Of a DNA stretch of 64,000 nt, positions 50,401-61,302 are shown one piece after another (the first letter of the stretch is position 1; every line of letters starts with the position of its first letter). The stretch is taken from positions 19,929-83,928 of the forward strand of contig NW_026542966.1 in assembly GCF_028750875.1 (NCBI RefSeq), written 5' to 3'. The position numbers and the translations under genes were made by a program. This DNA comes from Macrosteles quadrilineatus (taxonomy: Eukaryota; Arthropoda; Insecta; Hemiptera; Cicadellidae). The notes under the pieces were generated by a model that saw only the letters and a program-made list of their open reading frames with translations, did no database searches and was not told the DNA's origin.

Positions 50401-53400
50401 TACAAAGTTGTACAAGTTTGTACAAGTGTGTACAAGGTTGTACAATTGTGTACAAGGCTGTAAAAGTGTGTACAAGGTTGTACAAGTGTGTACAAGGTTG
50501 TACAATTGTGTACAAGGCTGTACAAGTGTGTACAAGGTTGTACAATTTTGTACAAGGCTGTACAAGTGTGTACAAGGTTGTACAAGTGTGTACAAGGCTG
50601 TACAATTGTGTACAAGGTTGTACAAGTGTGTACAAGGTTGTACAAGTGTGTACAAGGTTGTACAATTGTGTACAAGGCTGTACAAGTGTGTACAAGGTTG
50701 TACAAGTGTGTACAAGGTTGTACAAGTGTGTACAAGGTTGTACAATTGTGTACAAGGTTGTACAAGTGTGTACAAGGTTGTACAAGTGTGTACAAGGGTG
50801 TACAAGTGTGTACAAGGTTGTACAAGTGTGTACAAGCTTTTACAAGTGTGTACAAGGGTGTACAAGTGTGTACAAGTTTGTACAAGTTTGTACAAGGTTG
50901 TACAAGTGTGTACAAGGTTATACAATTGTGTACAAGGTTGTACAAGTGTGTACAAGGTTGTACAAGTGTGTACAAGCTTTTACAAGTGTGTACAAGGGTG
51001 TACAAGTGTGTACAAGTTTCTACAAGTTTGTACAAGGTTGTACAAGTGTGTACAAGGTTGTACCAGTGTGTACAAGGTTGTACAAGTGTGTACAAGGTTG
51101 TACAAGTGTGTACAAGTTTTTAAATTGTGTACATGGGTGTACAATTGTGTACAAGGCTGTACAAGTGTGTACAAGGTTGTACAAGTGTGTACAAGGTTGT
51201 AACAGGGGGTACAAGGTTGTACAAGTGTGTACAAGGTTGTACAAGTGTGTACAAGGGTGTACAGGTTTGTACAATGTTGTACAAGTGTACAAGTTTGTAC
51301 AAGGTTGTACAAGTGTGTACAAGGGTGTACAAGTGTGTACAAGCTTGTACAAGTTTGTACAAGGGTGTACAGGTTTGTACAAGGTTGTACAAGTGTGTAC
51401 AAGGGTGTACAAATGTGTACAAGGATGAAAAGGTTGTACAAGTTTGTACAAGTTTGTACAAGGTTGTACAAGTGTGTACAAGGTTGTACAAGTGTGTACA
51501 AGGTTGTACAAGTGTGTACAAGGTTGTACAAGTGTGTACAACTTGTACAAGTGTGTACAAGCTTGTACAAGTGTGTACAAGGTTGTACAAGTGTGTACAA
51601 GGTTGTACAAGTTTGTACAAGGTTGTACAAGTGTGTACAAGTTTGTACAAGTGTGTACAAGTTTGTACAAGGTTGTACAAATGTGTACAAGGGTGTACAA
51701 AAATGTACAAGGGTGCACAAGTTTGAACAAGGGTGTACAAGTGTGTACAAGCTTGTACAAGTGTGTACAAGCTTGTACAAGTGTGTACAAGGGTGTACAG
51801 GTTTGTACAAGGTTGTACAAGTGTGTACAAGGGTGTACAAGTATGTACAATAATGTACAAGTTTGTACAAGTGTGTACAAGTTTGTAAAAGGTTGTACAA
51901 GTGTGTACAAGGGTGTACAAGTGTGTACAAGGTTGTACAAGTGTGTACAAGCTTGTACAAGTGTGTACAAGGGTGTACAAGTGTGTACAAGGTTGTACAA
52001 GTTTTTACATGGTTGTACAAGTGTGTAAAAGGTTGTACAAGTGTGTACAAGGTTGTACAAGTGTGTACAAGGTTGTACAAGTGTGTACAAGGTTGTACAA
52101 GTTTGTACAAGGTTGTACAAGTGTGTACAAGGTTGTACAAGTGTGTACAAGGTTGTACAAGTGTGTACAAGGTTGTACAAGTGTGTACAAGGTTGTACAA
52201 GTGTGTACAAGGTTGTACAAGTGTGTACAAGGTTGTACAAGTGTGTACAAGGTTGTACAAGTGTGTACAAGGTTGTACAAGTGTGTACAAGGTTGTACAA
52301 GTGTGTACAAGGTTGTACAAGTGTGTAAAAGGTTGTACAAGTGTGTACAAGGTTGTACAAGTGTGTACAAGGTTGTACAAGTGTGTACAAGGGTGTACAA
52401 GTGTGTACAAGGTTGTACAAGTTTTTACAAGGTTGTACAAGTGTGTACAAGGGTGTAAAATCGTGTACAAGGATGTACAAGTTTGTACAAGGCTGTACAA
52501 GTGTGTACAAGGCTGTACAAGTGTGTACAAGGCTGTACAAGTGTGTACAAGGTTGTACAAGTGTGTACAAGGTTGTACAATTGTGTACAAGGCTGTACAA
52601 CTGTGTACAAGGTTGTACAATTGTGTACAAGGCTGTACAAGTGTGTACAAGGTTGTACAAGTGTGTACAAGGTTGTACAAGTGTGTACAAGGATGTACAA
52701 GTGTGTACAAGGATGTACAAGTTTGTACAAGGGTGTACAAGTGTGTACGATGTGTAAAAGTTTGTACAAGGGTGTACAAGGTTGTACAAGTATGTACAAG
52801 GTTGTACAATTGTGTACAAGGCTGTACAACTGTGTACAAGGTTGTACAATTGTGTACAAGGCTGTACAAGTGTGTACAAGGTTGTACAAGTGTGTACAAG
52901 GTTGTACAAGTGTGTACAAGGTTGTACAAGTTTGTACAAGGGTGTACAAGTGTGTACGATGTGTAAAAGTTTGTACAAGGGTGTACAACGTTGTACAAGT
53001 GTGTACAAGGTTGTACAATTGTGTACAAGGCTGTACAATTTTGTACAAGGCTGTACAAGTGTGTACAAGGTTGTACAATTGTGTACAAGGCTGTACAATT
53101 GTGTACAAGGTTGTACAAGTGTGTACAAGGTTGTACAAGTGTGTACAAGGTTGTACAATTGTGTACAAGGCTGTACAAGTGTGTACAAGGTTGTACAAGT
53201 GTGTACAAGGTTGTACAAGTGTGTACAAGGTTGTACAAGTGTGTCCAAGGTTGTACAAGTGTGTACAAGTCTGTACAAGTGTGTACAAGGTTGTACAATT
53301 GTGTGTCAGGTTGTACAAGTGTGTACAAGGGTGTACAATCGTGTACAAGGATGTACAAGTTTGTACAAGTTTGTACAAGGATGTACAAGTTTGTACAAGT

Positions 53401-54800
53401 TTGTACAAGTTTGTACAAGGTTGTACAAGTGTGTACAAGGATGTACAAGTTTGTACAAGGGAGTACAAGTTTGTACAAGATTGTACAAGTGTGTACTGGG
53501 TTGTACAAGTGTGTACAAGATTGTATAAGTTTGTACAAGGTTGTACAAGTGTGTACAAGGGAGTACAAGTGTGTACAAATGTGTACAAGTTTTACAAGGT
53601 TGTACAAGTGTGTACAAGGTTGTACAAGTGTGTACAAGGTTGTACAAGTGTGTACAAGCTTGTACAAGTGTGTACAAGGGTGTACAAGTGTGTACAAGGT
53701 TGTACAAGTGTGCACAAGCTTGTACAAGTGTGTACAAGGGTGTACAAGTGTGTACAAGGTTGTACAAGTTTTTACATGGTTGTACAAGTGTGTACAAGGT
53801 TGTACAAGGTTGTACAAGTGTGTACAAGGTTGTACAAGTGTGTACAAGGTTGTACAAGAGTGTACAAGGTTGTACAAATGTGTACAAGGGTGTACAAAAG
53901 TGTACAAGGGTGCACAAGTTTGAACAAAGGTGTACAAGTGTATACAAGCTTGTACAAGTGTGTACAAGCATGTACAAGTGTGTAAGAGCATGTACAAGTG
54001 TGTACAAGGGTGTACAGGTTTGTACAAGGTTGTACAAGTGTGTACAAGGGTGTACAAGTGTGTACAAGGTTGTACAAGTGTGTACAAGCTTGTACAAGTG
54101 TGTACAAGGGTGTACAAGTGTGTACAAGGTTGTAAAAGTGTGTACAAGCTTGTACAAGTGTGTACAAGGGTGTACAAGTGTGTACAAGGTTGTACAAGTT
54201 TTTACATGGTTGTACAAGTGTGTACAAGGTTGTACAAGGTTGTACAAGTGTGTACAAGGTTGTACAAGAGTGTACAAGGTTGTACAAGTGTGTACAAGGT
54301 TGTACAAGTGTGTACAAGGTTGTACAAGTGTGTACAAGGTTGTACAAGTGTGTACAAGGTTGTACAAGTGTGTACAAGGTTGTACAAGTGTGTACAAGTT
54401 TGTACAAGTTTGTACAAGGTTGTACAAGTGTGTACAAGGTTGTACAAGTGTGTACAAGGTTGTACAAGTGTGTACAAGTTTTTAAATTGTGTACATGGGT
54501 GTACAATTGTGTACAAGGCTGTACAAGTGTGTACAAGGTTGTACAAGTGTTTACAAGGTTGTAACAGGGGGTACAAGGTTGTACAAGTGTGTACAAGGTT
54601 GTACAAGTGTGTACAAGGGTGTACAGGTTTGTACAATGTTGTACAAGTGTACAAGTTTGTACAAAGTTGTACAAGTTTGTACAAGTGTGTACAAGGTTGT
54701 ACAATTGTGTACAAGGCTGTACAAGTGTGTACAAGGTTGTACAAGTGTGTACAAGGTTGTACAATTGTGTACAAGGCTGTACAAGTGTGTACAAGGTTGT
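47491..54800 (+). repeat. 7.31-kb segmental duplication, copy 2
   Basis: Directly adjacent to copy 1. The match stops near 54.83 kb, where copy 1 continues with caaggctg units and copy 2 with caaggttg. Length differences from copy 1 are +20 bp (pure dimer run near 52.2 kb) and +50 bp (near 53.8 kb). A few substitutions were seen, for example ttagtac at ~48712 and gtaagagc at ~53983. L3 cassettes lie at 50219, 51116 and 54478. Confidence 0.92.
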
Positions 54801-56659
54801 ACAATTTTGTACAAGGCTGTACAAGTGTGTACAAGGTTGTACAAGTGTGTACAAGGCTGTACAATTGTGTACAAGGTTGTACAAGTGTGTACAAGGTTGT
54901 ACAAGTGTGTACAAGGTTGTACAATTGTGTACAAGGCTGTACAAGTGTGTACAAGGTTGTACAAGTGTGTACAAGGTTGTACAAGTGTGTACAAGGTTGT
55001 ACAATTGTGTACAAGGTTGTACAAGTGTGTACAAGGTTGTACAAGTGTGTACAAGGGTGTACAAGTGTGTACAAGGTTGTACAAGTGTGTACAAGCTTTT
55101 ACAAGTGTGTACAAGGGTGTACAAGTGTGTACAAGTTTGTACAAGTTTGTACAAGGTTGTACAAGTGTGTACAAGGTTATACAATTGTGTACAAGGTTGT
55201 ACAAGTGTGTACAAGGTTGTACAAGTGTGTACAAGCTTTTACAAGTGTGTACAAGGGTGTACAAGTGTGTACAAGTTTGTACAAGTTTGTACAAGGTTGT
55301 ACAAGTGTGTACAAGGTTGTACCAGTGTGTACAAGGTTGTACAAGTGTGTACAAGGTTGTACAAGTGTGTACAAGTTTTTAAATTGTGTACATGGGTGTA
55401 CAATTGTGTACAAGGCTGTACAAGTGTGTACAAGGTTGTACAAGTGTGTACAAGGTTGTAACAGGGGGTACAAGGTTGTACAAGTGTGTACAAGGTTGTA
55501 CAAGTGTGTACAAGGGTGTACAGGTTTGTACAATGTTGTACAAGTGTACAAGTTTGTACAAGGTTGTACAAGTGTGTACAAGGGTGTACAAGTGTGTACA
55601 AGCTTGTACAAGTTTGTACAAGGGTGTACAGGTTTGTACAAGGTTGTACAAGTGTGTACAAGGGTGTACAAATGTGTACAAGGATGAAAAGGTTGTACAA
55701 GTTTGTACAAGTTTGTACAAGGTTGTACAAGTGTGTACAAGGTTGTACAAGTGTGTACAAGGTTGTACAAGTGTGTACAAGGTTGTACAAGTGTGTACAA
55801 CTTGTACAAGTGTGTACAAGCTTGTACAAGTGTGTACAAGGTTGTACAAGTGTGTACAAGGTTGTACAAGTTTGTACAAGGTTGTACAAGTGTGTACAAG
55901 TTTGTACAAGTGTGTACAAGTTTGTACAAGGTTGTACAAATGTGTACAAGGGTGTACAAAAATGTACAAGGGTGCACAAGTTTGAACAAGGGTGTACAAG
56001 TGTGTACAAGCTTGTACAAGTGTGTACAAGCTTGTACAAGTGTGTACAAGGGTGTACAGGTTTGTACAAGGTTGTACAAGTGTGTACAAGGGTGTACAAG
56101 TATGTACAATAATGTACAAGTTTGTACAAGTGTGTACAAGTTTGTAAAAGGTTGTACAAGTGTGTACAAGGGTGTACAAGTGTGTACAAGGTTGTACAAG
56201 TGTGTACAAGCTTGTACAAGTGTGTACAAGGGTGTACAAGTGTGTACAAGGTTGTACAAGTTTTTACATGGTTGTACAAGTGTGTAAAAGGTTGTACAAG
56301 TGTGTACAAGGTTGTACAAGTTTTTACAAGGTTGTACAAGTGTGTACAAGGTTGTACAAGTGTGTACAAGGTTGTACAAGTGTGTACAAGGTTGTACAAG
56401 TGTGTACAAGGTTGTACAAGTGTGTACAAGGTTGTACAAGTGTGTACAAGGTTGTACAAGTGTGTACAAGGTTGTACAAGTGTGTACAAGGTTGTACAAG
56501 TGTGTACAAGGTTGTACAAGTGTGTACAAGGTTGTACAAGTGTGTACAAGGTTGTACAAGTGTGTACAAGGTTGTACAAGTGTGTACAAGGTTGTACAAG
56601 TGTGTAAAAGGTTGTACAAGTGTGTACAAGGTTGTACAAGTGTGTACAAGGGTGTACAA
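52870..56659 (+). repeat. 3,790-bp higher-order repeat, copy 1
   Basis: Markers here recur 3,790 bp downstream: L2 52957 and 56747, L3 54478 and 58268, L3 55375 and 59165, and the aagttttacaagg phase shift at ~53588 and 57378. The left border is near 52.86 kb, where the upstream units differ (ggctg against gggtg). It overlaps the end of the 7.3-kb duplication, so it was copied later. Confidence 0.9.
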
Positions 56660-59600
56660 GTGTGTACAAGGTTGTACAAGTGTGTACAAGGTTGTACAAG
56701 TGTGTACAAGGTTGTACAAGTTTGTACAAGGGTGTACAAGTGTGTACGATGTGTAAAAGTTTGTACAAGGGTGTACAACGTTGTACAAGTGTGTACAAGG
56801 TTGTACAATTGTGTACAAGGCTGTACAATTTTGTACAAGGCTGTACAAGTGTGTACAAGGTTGTACAATTGTGTACAAGGCTGTACAATTGTGTACAAGG
56901 TTGTACAAGTGTGTACAAGGTTGTACAAGTGTGTACAAGGTTGTACAATTGTGTACAAGGCTGTACAAGTGTGTACAAGGTTGTACAAGTGTGTACAAGG
57001 TTGTACAAGTGTGTACAAGGTTGTACAAGTGTGTCCAAGGTTGTACAAGTGTGTACAAGTCTGTACAAGTGTGTACAAGGTTGTACAATTGTGTGTCAGG
57101 TTGTACAAGTGTGTACAAGGGTGTACAATCGTGTACAAGGATGTACAAGTTTGTACAAGTTTGTACAAGGATGTACAAGTTTGTACAAGTTTGTACAAGT
57201 TTGTACAAGGTTGTACAAGTGTGTACAAGGATGTACAAGTTTGTACAAGGGAGTACAAGTTTGTACAAGATTGTACAAGTGTGTACTGGGTTGTACAAGT
57301 GTGTACAAGATTGTATAAGTTTGTACAAGGTTGTACAAGTGTGTACAAGGGAGTACAAGTGTGTACAAATGTGTACAAGTTTTACAAGGTTGTACAAGTG
57401 TGTACAAGGTTGTACAAGTGTGTACAAGGTTGTACAAGTGTGTACAAGCTTGTACAAGTGTGTACAAGGGTGTACAAGTGTGTACAAGGTTGTACAAGTG
57501 TGCACAAGCTTGTACAAGTGTGTACAAGGGTGTACAAGTGTGTACAAGGTTGTACAAGTTTTTACATGGTTGTACAAGTGTGTACAAGGTTGTACAAGGT
57601 TGTACAAGTGTGTACAAGGTTGTACAAGTGTGTACAAGGTTGTACAAGAGTGTACAAGGTTGTACAAATGTGTACAAGGGTGTACAAAAGTGTACAAGGG
57701 TGCACAAGTTTGAACAAAGGTGTACAAGTGTATACAAGCTTGTACAAGTGTGTACAAGCATGTACAAGTGTGTACAAGCATGTACAAGTGTGTACAAGGG
57801 TGTACAGGTTTGTACAAGGTTGTACAAGTGTGTACAAGGGTGTACAAGTGTGTACAAGGTTGTACAAGTGTGTACAAGCTTGTACAAGTGTGTACAAGGG
57901 TGTACAAGTGTGTACAAGGTTGTAAAAGTGTGTACAAGCTTGTACAAGTGTGTACAAGGGTGTACAAGTGTGTACAAGGTTGTACAAGTTTTTACATGGT
58001 TGTACAAGTGTGTACAAGGTTGTACAAGGTTGTACAAGTGTGTACAAGGTTGTACAAGAGTGTACAAGGTTGTACAAGTGTGTACAAGGTTGTACAAGTG
58101 TGTACAAGGTTGTACAAGTGTGTACAAGGTTGTACAAGTGTGTACAAGGTTGTACAAGTGTGTACAAGGTTGTACAAGTGTGTACAAGTTTGTACAAGTT
58201 TGTACAAGGTTGTACAAGTGTGTACAAGGTTGTACAAGTGTGTACAAGGTTGTACAAGTGTGTACAAGTTTTTAAATTGTGTACATGGGTGTACAATTGT
58301 GTACAAGGCTGTACAAGTGTGTACAAGGTTGTACAAGTGTTTACAAGGTTGTAACAGGGGGTACAAGGTTGTACAAGTGTGTACAAGGTTGTACAAGTGT
58401 GTACAAGGGTGTACAGGTTTGTACAATGTTGTACAAGTGTACAAGTTTGTACAAAGTTGTACAAGTTTGTACAAGTGTGTACAAGGTTGTACAATTGTGT
58501 ACAAGGCTGTACAAGTGTGTACAAGGTTGTACAAGTGTGTACAAGGTTGTACAATTGTGTACAAGGCTGTACAAGTGTGTACAAGGTTGTACAATTTTGT
58601 ACAAGGCTGTACAAGTGTGTACAAGGTTGTACAAGTGTGTACAAGGCTGTACAATTGTGTACAAGGTTGTACAAGTGTGTACAAGGTTGTACAAGTGTGT
58701 ACAAGGTTGTACAATTGTGTACAAGGCTGTACAAGTGTGTACAAGGTTGTACAAGTGTGTACAAGGTTGTACAAGTGTGTACAAGGTTGTACAATTGTGT
58801 ACAAGGTTGTACAAGTGTGTACAAGGTTGTACAAGTGTGTACAAGGGTGTACAAGTGTGTACAAGGTTGTACAAGTGTGTACAAGCTTTTACAAGTGTGT
58901 ACAAGGGTGTACAAGTGTGTACAAGTTTGTACAAGTTTGTACAAGGTTGTACAAGTGTGTACAAGGTTATACAATTGTGTACAAGGTTGTACAAGTGTGT
59001 ACAAGGTTGTACAAGTGTGTACAAGCTTTTACAAGTGTGTACAAGGGTGTACAAGTGTGTACAAGTTTGTACAAGTTTGTACAAGGTTGTACAAGTGTGT
59101 ACAAGGTTGTACCAGTGTGTACAAGGTTGTACAAGTGTGTACAAGGTTGTACAAGTGTGTACAAGTTTTTAAATTGTGTACATGGGTGTACAATTGTGTA
59201 CAAGGCTGTACAAGTGTGTACAAGGTTGTACAAGTGTGTACAAGGTTGTAACAGGGGGTACAAGGTTGTACAAGTGTGTACAAGGTTGTACAAGTGTGTA
59301 CAAGGGTGTACAGGTTTGTACAATGTTGTACAAGTGTACAAGTTTGTACAAGGTTGTACAAGTGTGTACAAGGGTGTACAAGTGTGTACAAGCTTGTACA
59401 AGTTTGTACAAGGGTGTACAGGTTTGTACAAGGTTGTACAAGTGTGTACAAGGGTGTACAAATGTGTACAAGGATGAAAAGGTTGTACAAGTTTGTACAA
59501 GTTTGTACAAGGTTGTACAAGTGTGTACAAGGTTGTACAAGTGTGTACAAGGTTGTACAAGTGTGTACAAGGTTGTACAAGTGTGTACAACTTGTACAAG

Positions 59601-60449
59601 TGTGTACAAGCTTGTACAAGTGTGTACAAGGTTGTACAAGTGTGTACAAGGTTGTACAAGTTTGTACAAGGTTGTACAAGTGTGTACAAGTTTGTACAAG
59701 TGTGTACAAGTTTGTACAAGGTTGTACAAATGTGTACAAGGGTGTACAAAAATGTACAAGGGTGCACAAGTTTGAACAAGGGTGTACAAGTGTGTACAAG
59801 CTTGTACAAGTGTGTACAAGCTTGTACAAGTGTGTACAAGGGTGTACAGGTTTGTACAAGGTTGTACAAGTGTGTACAAGGGTGTACAAGTATGTACAAT
59901 AATGTACAAGTTTGTACAAGTGTGTACAAGTTTGTAAAAGGTTGTACAAGTGTGTACAAGGGTGTACAAGTGTGTACAAGGTTGTACAAGTGTGTACAAG
60001 CTTGTACAAGTGTGTACAAGGGTGTACAAGTGTGTACAAGGTTGTACAAGTTTTTACATGGTTGTACAAGTGTGTAAAAGGTTGTACAAGTGTGTACAAG
60101 GTTGTACAAGTTTTTACAAGGTTGTACAAGTGTGTACAAGGTTGTACAAGTGTGTACAAGGTTGTACAAGTGTGTACAAGGTTGTACAAGTGTGTACAAG
60201 GTTGTACAAGTGTGTACAAGGTTGTACAAGTGTGTACAAGGTTGTACAAGTGTGTACAAGGTTGTACAAGTGTGTACAAGGTTGTACAAGTGTGTACAAG
60301 GTTGTACAAGTGTGTACAAGGTTGTACAAGTGTGTACAAGGTTGTACAAGTGTGTACAAGGTTGTACAAGTGTGTACAAGGTTGTACAAGTGTGTAAAAG
60401 GTTGTACAAGTGTGTACAAGGTTGTACAAGTGTGTACAAGGGTGTACAA
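56660..60449 (+). repeat. 3,790-bp higher-order repeat, copy 2
   Basis: Direct continuation of copy 1 with very few differences, for example the regular gtacaagcatg at ~57773 where copy 1 has gtaagagcatg. It ends where a new block with tttttacaagg and then L1 (60697) begins. The run of pure dimers at about 56.32-56.60 kb recurs at 60.11-60.39 kb with the same length. Confidence 0.9.
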
Positions 60450-61302
60450 GTGTGTACAAGGTTGTACAAGTTTTTACAAGGTTGTACAAGTGTGTACAAG
60501 GGTGTAAAATCGTGTACAAGGATGTACAAGTTTGTACAAGTTTGTACAAGGTTGTACAAGTGTGTACAAGGATGTACAAGTTTGTACAAGTTTGTACAAG
60601 TTTGTACAAGTTTGTACAAGTTTTTACAAGTTTGTACAAGGTTGTACAAGTGTGTACAAGGATGTACAAGTTTGTACAAGGGTGTACAAGTGTGTACGAT
60701 AAGTAAAAGTGTGTACAAGGGTGTACAAGGTTGTACAAGTGTGTACAAGGTTGTACAATTGTGTACAAGGCTGTACAACTGTGTACAAGGTTGTACAATT
60801 GTGTACAAGGCTGTACAAGTGTGTACAAGGTTGTACAAGTGTGTACAAGGTTGTACAAGTGTGTACAAGGTTGTACAAGTGTGTACAAGGTTGTACAAGT
60901 GTGTACAAGTTTTTAAATTGTGTACATGGGTGTACAATTGTGTACAAGGCTGTACAAGTGTGTACAAGGTTGTACAAGTGTGTACAAGGTTGTAACAGGG
61001 GGTACAAGGTTGTACAAGTGTGTACAAGGTTGTACAAGTGTGTTCAAGGGTGTACAGGTTTGTACAATGTTGTACAAGTGTGTACAAGTTTGTACAAGGT
61101 TGTACAAGTGTGTACAAGGGTGTACAAGTGTGTACAAGGGTGCACAAGTGTGTACAAGGGTGTACAATCGTGTACAAGCTTGTACAAGTGTGTACAAGGG
61201 TGTACAGGTTTGTACAAGGTTGTACAAGTGTGTACAAGGGTGTACAAATGTGTACAAGGATGAAAAGGTTGTACAAGTTTGTACAAGTTTGTACAAGGTT
61301 GT
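58393..61302 (+). repeat. 2,910-bp higher-order repeat, copy 1
   Basis: Markers here recur exactly 2,910 bp downstream: L3 59165 and 62075, L1 60697 and 63607, L3 60909 and 63819, and the gtgttcaaggg unit at ~61042 and 63952. The block begins inside copy 2 of the 3,790-bp repeat and extends beyond it, so this is the latest duplication I can order in the window. Confidence 0.92.
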
